From positions 744,001 through 808,000 of the forward strand of contig JAHLKF010000003.1 in assembly GCA_025558075.1 (NCBI GenBank): a stretch of DNA of 64,000 bases, read 5' to 3'. The notes below the pieces were generated by a model. That model worked only from the letters and a program-made list of their open reading frames with translations. It did not search any database and was not told the origin of the DNA. Numbering within the stretch: position 1 is the first letter of the stretch; each line of letters begins with the position of its first letter. Shown here in pieces: positions 32,095 to 41,957 of this stretch. The translations under genes and the position numbers were made by a program. The stretch comes from Gaertneriomyces semiglobifer. Taxonomy: Eukaryota > Chytridiomycota > Chytridiomycetes > Spizellomycetales > Spizellomycetaceae.

Positions 32095-32420
32095 ACAAAT
32101 ACAATAAATACAAAACGTTATCACAATTCAAATTCCGCGCCATCTACCGTAGCCTTCACCTTTTTCACCCTCTCCCACGGCATCATCTGGAAAACAATGT
32201 CCATAGCGTCCGCCAACTTGCGCCAACTTAAAATTCAAAATAAATACGATAATTACAATAGAACATTATCCGCCCGCAACTCAAGTTCCAGACCGCCAAG
32301 ACCGCCAACCTTTATCTTCTTCACCTTCCCCCACAAGTTCCTCTCGCTTACAATGTCCAAAGCATCCGCCAACGTGCGCTTACGCATCCGGGACTCGCGC
32401 TCGTCCGCTTCTTGCGCTAA
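32095..32420 (-). pseudogene. Tandemly duplicated terminal exon of an unknown gene
   Basis: On the minus strand, about 32415-32253 encodes RKRTLADALDIVSERN followed by LWGKVKKIKV and a stop. About 32215-32125 encodes the diverged copy RKLADAMDIVFQ, PWERVKKVKA, then a stop. The copies align over about 35 residues and at DNA level. The upper copy has an acceptor-like TTGTTTAG just upstream. No ATG-led gene can be assembled, so these look like relics of a duplicated last exon. Confidence 0.4.
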
Positions 32421-32513
32421 ACAATTGGTGATAGCTAAAGATGTGTACAGTATCAGTAATCCAGAAGAGCGGAAAAGCCTGCACACGGGATCAAGTCACA
32501 AGCATCACCAGCA

Positions 32514-32625
32514 ACACCGAAATCCGCAAACGGCCGACCGAAATCCGTATGGCCAAAAGCACCGGCACACCGAAATCCGTATGGCCAAAGGCACCGGCAC
32601 ACCGATATCCGTATGACCAACATTA
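32514..32625. repeat. About 32-bp direct repeats
   Basis: Imperfect repeats of a segment like CACCGAAATCCGTATGGCC plus AAA(A/G)GCACCGGCA, about 3.5 copies with the first and last degenerate. Confidence 0.75.
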
Positions 32626-32640
32626 CGAAGTAAAGAAGGT

Positions 32641-32800
32641 CACCGACAATAACAGAGCAACCGATGGATAAGAACCACCGACAATAACAGAGCAACCGAT
32701 GGATAAGAACCACCGACAATAACCGAGTAACCGATGGATAAGAACCACCGACAATAACCGAGTAACCGATGGGTAAGAACCACCGACAACAAAAGAGCCG
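32641..32800. repeat. 35-bp tandem repeat, four full copies
   Basis: Units start at 32641, 32676, 32711 and 32746 (CACCGACAATAAC(A/C)GAG(C/T) then AACCGATGG(A/G)TAAGAAC), followed by a partial copy. Units 1-2 and 3-4 form two subtypes. Confidence 0.9.
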
Positions 32801-32939
32801 CGAGGTACTTGCCTAGGTAACCTGTTGATCAGCTTCTCGTTCTCGCCGCAAATTGAGGCACAACGGTGCTGCTTAACAGAACGTTACCAACAAAGCTGAC
32901 CGGGTGTGCAGGTCTCAGCTCATAGACATGATTAGCCCG

Positions 32940-33410
32940 TGATGCAGTGCTCTTTGCATCTCCTGGAACATTCCGTCAGAAGCAAACATTCAAGCTTGAG
33001 CAGACCTTCGTCCACAGTGAACTCATAATCCGGGGGCAGTTCCTCCGTGATCATCCATATATCCCGGAGGATGGACATAGTGTCGCCCTCGCTCGTCGAG
33101 ACACATTTCTTGATATCTATCTGCTGTCCGCAGAGATTACCGTCACATCCTCCAAAACGGCAGGCAAACGCAGCTGCAGCTCTCCAAACAGGTCTCCAAA
33201 CGATGTCCCCTGTGGCTTTAGCTGGATACAAACAGCCTCGCCTCCGCGCTGTCTGGTGATCTTCCAGCCGCACGCGGCTGACGAGATCAAAACACAGTTC
33301 CTGTTCCATACGTCCTGGTCAGGGACACGGTCCGCAGGCGCCTGCAAAGAAAAAACAATCCGTATGCCTGACCCACTTTCCGGTATTCGCAGTGCTGGTG
33401 GCATAGGCAT
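32940..33410 (-). pseudogene. Frame-broken ORF, unrecognised
   Basis: A coding-like stretch (NRNCVLISSAACGWKITRQR, QLKPQGTSFGDLFGELQLRL, PAVLEDVTVISADS) ends at a stop near 33115 but continues in another frame directly after it (KKCVSTSEGDTMSILRDIWM, ITEELPPDYEFTVDEGLLKL). One single-base change would join them. No family is recognised; likely a relic or an expressed gene with a missed intron. Confidence 0.35.
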
Positions 33411-33709
33411 CGTTGATATGGATGGATATGAATGAACGATCAGGAATGGGCACTGGGCAGACCGGCCTCTTTAATACCTCCACTGCCATTGAATTGGTTC
33501 GGACTGGACAGACTAGTGTTAGGGTTGTGCGGGACCGCGTACACACGCCGGGACGTTTGTTCGTTCCAACAACTATCCAACATTAACACCCCTCCGCTAT
33601 TCAACAAGCATGGGTTCTCAGCGCAAGCAGACCACGCAGACCAGATCCCACCGTTCTTCTCAGGCTGATAGATACTCTGCATACAGCAACCCCGCCACTT
33701 CTTCCAGCG

Positions 33710-34336
33710 GCGGATACCGTGCGTATCATTAGCTGTACAGCTAATTATATGCACTGTATCATACTCAACCCGGGGCAGGCGGAATTTTGATGTGGCCGGC
33801 GTCAGTAAAGCATGCACTGGCGACTTCCTACTGGTGGAGATCTCGGGGGTACCCCACCTGCCCCAGCATGCAGATCACAATGTGGGTGACTCCGTGAAGC
33901 TGGACCCTGAAGCAGCGAAGGCTCTGGTTGGCCGCTTGCTCAGATTCGCCAGAAAAAAGGCCTAAGAAGCGGGCGGAACTAGAGGTCCTGAGATTGCGGG
34001 GAATTAGCAAACGCCTCACGCTACCCTCTCGCCGTTTAGTTGGTAGGTTCCCATGTACATGAACTCATCATAAGGCATACAGTGATTCTGATTGTCGTAG
34101 GTCGCTGGACGATCGAGACGAGTGAGATCTTCTCCGCTGAGCTGGCATTCAGTCCTGAGCAAACGGCAGCGATGAAGCGGCACCTAGAGTTGGCATGGAT
34201 CATTCAACGCCACTTCCGCGAACTGGTGACCAAGGAGAACGACTTCGCAGAGCTGGAGGATTGCACTGCGGGGGATACTATCCGAGATTGGCTCCCGAAT
34301 CTGGCCGTGCAGGAGGTCGGAGCCTCTGAAAATTGA
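33710..34336 (+). CDS. Fragmentary hypothetical gene, 3' part
   Basis: Two coding-like segments overlap in different frames: one ends GDSVKLDPEAAKALVGRLLR-FARKKA with a stop at 33963-33965, the other starts about 33897 and runs into RAELEVLRLRGISKRL. The second joins across a well-formed 59-nt intron (GTAGGT...TCGTAG, 34040-34098) to an exon ending 34336 (ETSEIFSAELAFSPEQTAAM, then KRHLELAWIIQRHF). No start codon and no family were found. Probably a decayed or partly modelled accessory gene. Confidence 0.3.
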
Positions 34337-35379
34337 GAACTATATAAACGTCGAGCCACGGAATGTACATTTAATATTTAAAATTAAAGGAACGGGTGCG
34401 GGTTTGCTAGAAACACAGTGTATGGACATCGTAGGAGGCAACTTGCTTCCGAAACGACGTGATACCGGAGTCCATTGGCGTTCACCGGGTAGGTTGGGAT
34501 TCTGACTAGTACTGTGGGCGACCTCGAATGTCGGCGAGGTCTGGCACTGACCGATTTGCGAGCGACTGCTTTAACTGACCATCCCGGTACCGGTTACTCC
34601 GGCGAATGACGTTTTCACAAAGTTGCGTTCATAACCCTCGGAAGTCACCCACCACTACCTCGGCCAGGCCATTCTAGCGCACTGAGCCAACCAAGTGGAC
34701 ACATTAAAGTATGGCGTAGGATATTGAAGGGGCCTGGACAGGCAGAGACAGAAAGGTGTACAACTCGCCGAAGTTATCCACACTGGCAAATGAACACAGT
34801 TTCACAGGTAGATAATCCCAAGCTGGTTTATAATAGCAGGCTTCTGATCTCGCATTTTGACATGAAAAAGGTAACTGTTCGCCACCAGGCCAATGTCTGA
34901 GCGGTATTTCCTTGTCCGCAGCTACATACAGTTGGCCCAATGAGCTGCTGTCAATGGCTGGACCAGCAGAGTTCTTCCTGTTTGTAAGTTCTGTTTGCAG
35001 CCTTTCGAAGGAGAGTACCAAGATTTGTTTACACGACGGTCAACTCTCAGTTTCGCGACTGGGGAAAACATTGACACTCGGCGACAGCGAAACGAGTCGG
35101 CGGTGAAACTTCGAGTAGCCAGACTGTCCAAGGGATAAAGAGACAGTGCATGCACGCACGCCAAGAGCTTGTTGGGCAGCTATCAGATCAGTACAAAGGA
35201 TATCGATTTGACTGGCAAAGCATTGAGTGTTCCGTTCCAGGGCCAATTGTTGACTTGTGGATACCAGTACGTTCCAGTCGAAAAAGGCTAATTACGACAA
35301 AAAGGAGCCGAAGCCGCACTTAGACAGACGTAGGTTCGGCCACGCACCTGGTCTGTAAATCGTCCGCCGCTTGCCGAAG
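34337..35379. other. Accessory intergenic region
   Basis: About 1 kb. A minus-strand helical frame (about 35275-35150, including ALERNTQCFASQIDILCTDL) and another (about 35021-34704) look faintly coding, but no start or consistent splicing was found. The ZIP9 promoter must lie at the right end. Confidence 0.3.
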
Positions 35380-36511
35380 ATGGACTCGCTTATATGGCTC
35401 TTCTTCCTGTCATTCTCCATGTTTGGAGGCTCCTTCATGGCAGGCAATGTTCCGTTGATGGTCTCCTTCACGGACGACAGATTAAGGCTGGTATCAACGT
35501 TTGGGTCTGGCATGCTCGTTGGAACAGCGTTGACTGTCATCATACCTGAGGGAGTGGAGACGCTTTACTCTTTGCAGCTGAAAGAAGAGGTAGCTGAGGC
35601 AATCGCAGCTTTCAAAGAGAAGGAAGACAACAATGCTAACTCTACACGAGGGGAGGCTGAAACCGAGACGCAACCACCGGATACGCCGCGTAGAAGCAGA
35701 CGAGCGCTGACAACCACAATTGTTCCTGTTCGAGGACAAGTCTGGTATCAGCCTGCAGAAGCTCGCCCAACACCCGAGTCCTCTGCGACTCAGAATGCGC
35801 ATACTGAGCATGCATTCGCAGCGCATAGCTACATAGGCTCGGCCCTCACACTTGGCTTCGCCATGATGTTTTTGATTGAACATGCAGGCGGCCACTTTGG
35901 CCATGGTCACAAGTCGCCATCGCATATTGCAGTGAACGATTTTCGAGACCTCAACAATGCTCACAACGGAAACAAGTTAGCTACGATAGGGTTAGTCGTC
36001 CACGCGGCAGCAGACGGGATCGCTCTGGGTGCCGCCTCGGTATCTGATAGAGCAAGCTTAGGGTTGATCGTCTTCCTCGCCATAATGCTTCACAAAGCAC
36101 CCTCGGCATTCGCACTGTCGACGGTTTTGCTGGGTGAAGGACATGCTCTCAAAACTATCCGCAAACATTTGTTGATCTTTTCCCTGGCGGCACCAGTGGC
36201 GGCCATTACGACGTGTTTGGCGCTGTACACATACGGCATCGACGATCCATCAGAAATGCACAAATGGACCGGGATATTGTTACTGTTCTCGGCCGGGACA
36301 TTTTTATATGTGGCCACTGTTCACGTTCTGCCGGAAATATATGGATCTGGAGGCAAGAAACAGTCAGATAAGAAGTTGACCGTCGGCCAAATGGCTTGTT
36401 TGCTGGTTGGGATGTTTATGCCCGGCCTTCTCGCCATCAAGGTAATTGCTGAACAGTGCTGCCTGGTACTACAGAAAACTCATATCCCTTGGAATACAGC
36501 ACGAACATTAA
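35380..36511 (+). CDS. ZIP-family zinc transporter, ZIP9 (SLC39A9) type
   Basis: Multi-pass transporter moving Zn2+ into the cytosol from Golgi/secretory compartments or outside. Exons 35380..36441 and 36500..36511, 357 aa. The 58-nt intron is inferred because splicing gives a C-terminus MPGLLAIK-HEH like other ZIP9 proteins (ending in a His pair after the last helix), whereas read-through to 36537 adds an atypical polar tail. The start is the ATG at 35380; upstream only TTG is in frame. Metal-site helices are TM4 GLVVHAAADGIALGAA and TM5 LAIMLHKAPSAFALSTVLL. The variable loop (about residues 75-145) includes an acidic, basic-rich insert, and there is a HFGHGHKSPSH loop. Confidence 0.9.
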
Positions 36512-37588
36512 CTGTAACTCATCCAACCGACGCGTGAATCTTGGCGTATTCAATTTGTAAATAGTCTTGTACCACTGGGCTTCCATCGTGCATGAATACC
36601 ATGTCTCGATCTTTCAAAGATGACTCCATCATGTCTCGGCGTCGACGAACGGACGGTCTGCTGGACTTGGAATGATGCCTACAGTGGAACATGAAGATGT
36701 AACGATATGATGGGCATATTTTTGGAAAACCAAATCTTGCTATCCATCACCACCGCGAAGCAAAGCGATGCTTTCGTAGATCTAGACTTGAATCATGTGC
36801 GACGAATCGGCCTACTTCTGGTGCCACTGCTGGAGGCATATCGGACTCGGAATCACATGTCTATTTAGTGGGTTTCCTTTGCTTGAAGCAGGCTTGAGAG
36901 AGCCCTATACAATTGAGCGTTGCCTGACACCTTCACTGGGTGTGTTAGCCGGCCGCCTGATGAACGCAGGCTTCGCTTACCCAGTCAACTGTGAAAGGAA
37001 GCACTAGGTCGAGCAGATCGATGTACGTTTCGTCCAGAATACAAACTCCATTGTGGCGATCATTTGGTGAGACCAATAATACGCTTCCGCAGAACGGTTT
37101 GCCAGCAGCGAACGTCTTTGTTGAGATAAGCGTCGTCGCATCACATCTCTGTCATTCTGGCCTGTGTTCGATCACTACTTCAAGCGAAACGCTGCAAGCC
37201 CATCGCTTTTTATCGCATGGTTTTTGGTTCACTGCAATCCATCGCCAGAACTTAAACAGTGGGTTTGCACGGAATTGCTTTAGGCATTTTATCAAAGTAC
37301 GTAGGCCTAAATGAAGTGGTGCCGGGCGGATGGTTGGCAATTATACGGAGGTGGTCGGTGATGGAGCACTCCACTAAGACGAAAAGGCATACATCACCAC
37401 ATCGAACAGGGACAGGCACTATGTCCAGCGATGCAGGACAGCAAGTGATTGAAATGCATCCCATATTCACAGTGTAGATGGATTGTGAGCCGATGAGGCG
37501 AGAGCAAGCAACATTTTTCCAGCGCGTAACAGCGAGATCCCACTTCAGATCCAAAGCATGTAAGCTTGTGGTACTTGGAAAGAGAAAG
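36512..37588. other. Intergenic region
   Basis: About 1.08 kb with only short frames (36795-37007, 36991-37314) lacking features. Contains the promoter of the SNIP1-like gene; an ATG at 37478 is in frame with it and could be a longer start. Confidence 0.4.
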
Positions 37589-38533
37589 ATGCCGTCCCCG
37601 AGATATCGCAGCAGATCACCAGTCGACAGGCGTCGAAGGTCATCGTCGCCGCTATCACCGAAAAGGCGACGCAGAGAATCAAGGTCGCCGGAACGAGAAC
37701 AAAGACCAAGCGATTACAGTAGTCACTCACCACAACGAAGAAGATCTGATGCCCGTCATTCACCAGATACAAATGTCCGACGAAGCAGAAAACCATCCCC
37801 AGGCCTGTCCTCATTCAGGTTGGATGTCAGGGGAAACAGGGGCAAACGAGCTGATGAAGGGGAGAGGAATGCGTACGAGGGTGTCGAGGAATCAAAAAGA
37901 TATGGGAAGCGCCAGGGCAGTCCTCCTGCTGGCGCTCCAAGTAATAGCAATGAACAAAAGCCCGTGGAAAAGGAGCTGCCCAATTATGCACCGTCTGGAG
38001 CATTAGCAGCAGAGCAAAACACTTACAAAGGAGTAGTCATAAAGTACTCTGAACCCCCTGAGGCAAGAAAGCCAAAGACGAAATGGAGATTATATGTATT
38101 CAAAGGAAAGGATTTAGTTGGTGGGTGCCAGATCACATCCTGTCAAGGACATTGATAAAGCACACGACTAACTGGTGCTGTCCATGGTCTAGATACACTG
38201 TTGATCCATCGCCAGTCGGCTTATCTCCTTGGGCGCGATCGCATTGTTGCAGACATACCTATAGACCACCCCTCTTGCTCGAAGCAGCATGCAGCTCTGC
38301 AATATCGACAAATTGTAACACCGCATCCCACCGATCCTACCCAATCTCTACGAGAAGTCAAGCTGTACATCATTGATCTCACATCAGCCAACGGGACATT
38401 CTTGAACGGAGAAAGAATAGATGATAGTAGGTATGTTGAGCTGAAGATAGGGGATACCATAAAGTTTGGCTTCAGCACCCGGGAGTACGTAGTTATGAAC
38501 GAAGACGCGGTAGAAGACCAGGAGGCGCCTTGA
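37589..38533 (+). CDS. SNIP1/Pml1-like FHA-domain protein
   Basis: Exons 37589..38120 and 38193..38533 (72-nt intron), 290 aa. An Arg/Ser-rich N-terminus (MPSPRYRSRSPVDRRRRSSS) is followed by the linker YKGVVIKYSEPPEARKPKTK, WRLYVFKG, and a C-terminal FHA domain (LLIHRQSAYLLGRDR, DHPSCSKQHAALQYR, LTSANGTFLNGERID). This order is that of human SNIP1 and yeast Pml1; Pml1 is a subunit of the RES complex, which retains unspliced pre-mRNA in the nucleus and binds the activated spliceosome. The FHA phosphopeptide residues (GRDR, S, NG) are present. The start at 37589 was preferred over the in-frame ATG at 37478 because RS-rich sequence begins there. Confidence 0.92.
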
Positions 38534-38673
38534 TGGAATTGCGGGCACCGTTTGTCATAAACAACAAAGGAAGAACAAGAAGAGATCTTAGGGTGTTATA
38601 TTCGTAAGTGTTTGCGTTCAAATGATTACAGTGTTCCGGGCTCCTGCTGTCAAACAACTTCGTGCCACAAGTG

Positions 38674-39379
38674 TCATTCCTCGGCATGATCTTGTCGTAC
38701 TCGCTTCACTCTCCGTTCTTTGATCTTTCTTTCAGTTGGTTTCTCACCATCCAAGTGTGATGCCGGTGTCAAACCATGTTTGGCGATGAACGCTTCGCAC
38801 ATACTCCGCACGCTGTCACAGGTCTGCCCAAGTTGGTCACATCCTGCCAAGAATTCCCACACTGTTTGCGCATTCGTTCGGCTGACAATATCTTTCGCTA
38901 CCTTGAGCTTGTAGTCCTCAGTTTCGAGTGATTGTGCGAGCGCATATGCTTCGAGCAGTCGTGCTGGCGTTGTAAGCGGCGTGGCCGGGGTACAAACAGA
39001 ATACATTAAAGGTGTTGATGGCGACGACGACGTTGTTGATTCTGGTCGCGGAGGATCCAAGCCCTCTGTCGGTGCGGGGGGGACATATGCTCCAGTGTAC
39101 ACATAGTTCAAGAGGGAGTGGAGAGTTTGAGGCGAGATGTTGGGTAGTTCAATGAATTGTGCATGAGGATGACTCTTCCCTAGGGCGAGCGCTTTTGGCA
39201 AGAGTATGGAGCTATAGGGTGAATGAGTTGATAGTGTTTAGAACCGTCCAAAAAAAAAAGACCGCAGGAAACCTCATCGTTTACCTGTGTACACCGACAG
39301 TCTCTGGACCTGCTTTCAAAAAGATATCTGGTTCTCCTAAATGCGGTAGCTGCGATGCAAACGGAACCGTCGTTGACAT
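38674..39379 (-). CDS. BTB/POZ-domain protein
   Basis: Exons complement(39285..39379) and complement(38674..39211), 73-nt intron, 210 aa. The first exon supplies GEPDIFLKAGPETVGVHSSI; the second continues LPKALALGKSHPHAQFIEL then LHSLLNYVYTGAY, together the BTB core (D-x-FLK, H-x-x-L, LL-Y-YTG). A Pro/Ser/Thr-rich insert (about residues 95-130) separates this from a helical part (LLEAYALAQSLETEDYKLKV) typical of the BTB C-terminal helices. BTB proteins dimerise and often serve as Cul3 adaptors; there is no extra substrate-binding domain. A 33-codon ORF ends 9 nt before the start codon on the same strand. It is divergent from QPCT (219 bp). Confidence 0.75.
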
Positions 39380-39598
39380 CAGGCTTTGTTATTCGACGTT
39401 GCGCGCTGAAAGGAGGGCGAACATTGAGTTGACGGGAAGTCGACGTTTGACATTCGTTTCCAGAACAGCGACCTGCCCGTGGACAGTCATTTCTCACGTG
39501 GAGGTAGACGAGCCAGCGACGTTTCGGGTGAGCTCGCTCGTTAGAAGTGAAGCCGGCATCGGGAACACCGCTTCACTAGTTAAAATCACTGCGCAGTA

Positions 39599-40756
39599 AT
39601 GACCGAACCCCGATGCTACAGTCCTCAGCGGAAGCGCTGGTGGCTGCTACCCAGCACCAAAATATGGATCGTACTTTATCTGCTCATCTTCTTTCCGCTC
39701 ATCAGCACTCAGGCGCTCGCCGATGCGCGCCAGCTTCACTACTTTCGGTGCTGTGACTCTCTCGCCTCTTTGACATCGTTGTCCAATTTATCGGTCCGCA
39801 CGAATCTTACAAAGACTGGACCAACGCTTTCTCCGCTACTCATTCCCCGTGTCAGTGGGACGGACGGCAATGTCAAAGTGAGGCAGTTTATTGTCAAGTC
39901 ATTCGAGGAACTGGGATGGCATGTAGAGTTGGATGAATTCGAGGATGATACCCCTTTGGGACGCAAACCCTTTGCGAATATTATTGCAACCAAGTTCCCG
40001 CAAGCCGAGCAAAAGCTGGTGTTGGCGGCGCATTACGACTCAAAGTACTTTGCGGACTTTGACTTCATTGGAGCTACTGATTCCGCAGTTCCGTGTGCGG
40101 TACTGATCGACGTTGCGCAGACGCTAAATAAGCTTATGGACCAGCAATGGGATAAATCTAAATCGGTGCAGATGATTTTCTTTGATGGTGAGGAAGCCTT
40201 TGTACAGTGGACGGCAAAGGACTCGCTTTATGGCTCGCGGCATTTAGCGGAAAAATGGGCGAATACGATCATGATGCCATCACCTGATAACGATCCTGCA
40301 AGCTCGGGATTTGATTTATCTCGTCTTCAGGTTCGGGACGCTGTCACGCCGTTAACTCAAATGGAAGTGTTCATCCTGCTCGATCTGTTGGGGACGCCTG
40401 ATGTCACAGTCTTCAACACGCATCTTGATACGACGGCCTACTTCAACTCTCTCGTGTCGATCCAACGTAGACTGGTTGATGCTGGATTGCTATCCACTCA
40501 TCTCCAGGGCCGCGTAAAGTCGACTGGCCTTGGATATTTGTCCGAAACGCAGCGTCCGTATGCCCAGATTGAGGATGATCATATTCCCTTCATGAAGAGA
40601 GGCGTTAAGATTGTACATATCATACCAACCAGTTTCCCACGTGTATGGCACACGAAGGACGACGATGCAGACGCGATAGATGAGGATACGGTACATGACT
40701 GGGCTATCATCTTTCGGGTGTTTGTTGCCGAATGGTCGGGGCTGCAGGTAACGTAA
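39599..40756 (+). CDS. Glutaminyl-peptide cyclotransferase, Golgi-type
   Basis: Intronless, 385 aa. M28-type zinc enzyme that converts N-terminal Gln or Glu of secreted peptides to pyroglutamate. A signal anchor spans residues 21-40 (IWIVLYLLIFFPLI), suggesting a secretory-pathway, type II membrane form. Zinc-site residues sit in conserved contexts: D161 in GATDSAVPCA, E199 in FFDGEEAF, H351 in FPRVWHT; the catalytic-loop Asp is D262 in LLDLLGTP. The order and spacing match animal QPCT/QPCTL. Fungal copies are patchily distributed. Start ATG at 39599. Confidence 0.93.
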   Translation: MTEPRCYSPQRKRWWLLPSTKIWIVLYLLIFFPLISTQALADARQLHYFRCCDSLASLTSLSNLSVRTNLTKTGPTLSPLLIPRVSGTDGNVKVRQFIVKSFEELGWHVELDEFEDDTPLGRKPFANIIATKFPQAEQKLVLAAHYDSKYFADFDFIGATDSAVPCAVLIDVAQTLNKLMDQQWDKSKSVQMIFFDGEEAFVQWTAKDSLYGSRHLAEKWANTIMMPSPDNDPASSGFDLSRLQVRDAVTPLTQMEVFILLDLLGTPDVTVFNTHLDTTAYFNSLVSIQRRLVDAGLLSTHLQGRVKSTGLGYLSETQRPYAQIEDDHIPFMKRGVKIVHIIPTSFPRVWHTKDDDADAIDEDTVHDWAIIFRVFVAEWSGLQVT

Positions 40757-41071
40757 GTGAATGTATACTCTAATCATATAAAATCGACTGCCATTTCGAA
40801 TGCACAAGTATGCTCGTGGTTGTGTTTAGAGAAGGAAACAATGTATTCATTGGAACATATACATTCTCTCGCCATGACAAAGGAGAGAGACCAACAACTA
40901 CAAACAATAGTGTACAGATATCCAAGTAATTAGACTTGGACGTATCGGTGCTTTTGGACAGAGTGGCAATTTCGAAAGGCGGGCAGCCAGGTGAAAAGGC
41001 GTGGAAGTCGAAATGTGTTCTGGCGGATACGACAAGCGAGCACGGAAGCACCGCAGTAGTTGCAGTACACT

Positions 41072-41587
41072 CTATTTCTTTGACTGAACGACAGTCACTG
41101 TGGGCACAGAGTGAGTAAGAACCTTGTACATAATTTGACACAGGGTCTGGGTGACAAACAGCATGCATACCGATGATAATGATCAAGATAACGGCGATGA
41201 TTCCACCCAAGATCAGCTTCATCTTCATGTCCTTCCACCACATTTGCTTGCGGACACGGTTGGCCCCACGTTTGAATTGCAAGGAAGAAGTCTGGAGGTC
41301 ATCTGATAGAGGGACATCAACGTTACGGTAAATCAAGTGCATGGCAGAGGAAGGCTAAATAGCGGAAAGGGATGCACATACCTGTCTTGTTCTGCAGAGT
41401 GTCCAGTTGTTCTCCTCTTTGCATGACCTTGTTGATGTTGTCTGCCGCAGTCGATTGCCGCCAAGTCAGCGTCATACTCGGTGCAAACCGACAACGAAGC
41501 TAAGAACCATTGACACATACCTTGCATGATGCCGACGACATCATCCACTTGGTTCTGAACCTGTTGGGTCTTATTTTGTTGCGACAT
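41072..41587 (-). CDS. Synaptobrevin/VAMP R-SNARE
   Basis: Four exons: complement(41521..41587, 41442-side exon 41382..41441, 41171..41302, 41072..41097); introns 79, 79 and 73 nt; 94 aa. It is a tail-anchored vesicle SNARE of the Snc1/VAMP2 class for exocytic fusion. The SNARE motif (about residues 10-65) has the zero-layer Arg31 in NINKVMQRGEQLDTLQ, followed by RVRKQMWWKDMK and a C-terminal membrane helix (about 75-93, LILGGIIAVILIII...). The last exon (26 nt) supplies VTVVQSKK. The window also encodes SEC6, another exocytosis component. Divergent from the golgin-like gene (370 bp). Confidence 0.93.
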
Positions 41588-41957
41588 TGTTGGAAACAAG
41601 CTTGTTTGCTGTTGTGGTAGCGGTTCTTGACTGACGGCGGGCGCTCTGACTTTCTTGTGAGTTTTGCTTACACAAACGTTACTGTCTCCTACTCGATCCT
41701 CTCTCTCTACTCTCTCCCAATTGGCAGAATGGGAATTCAATTCGCTGGTCGCTGGTTTAGTTATTTTGTTTGTTAGGAAAAGGGCGGAAACGGCGGCCGC
41801 GTCTCCTTGAAGCCCAATTGATGTGAGCCGTTTGGCAACGGTGACTTAATACGCCGATTGAGATTCCAGACCATACAGCCAACGGGAAACCCACGACGCA
41901 GCTTCCCATTCTTCAGTGGAAAAATAGAGTGGGGCGGTCTCATCCGAGAAGGGAATA

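Noticed and set aside
36442..36537. Read-through C-terminus of the ZIP9-like protein
   Set aside because: A 58-nt GT-AG intron gives a short His-ending tail like other ZIP9 proteins; the read-through tail is atypical. Kept only as an alternative.
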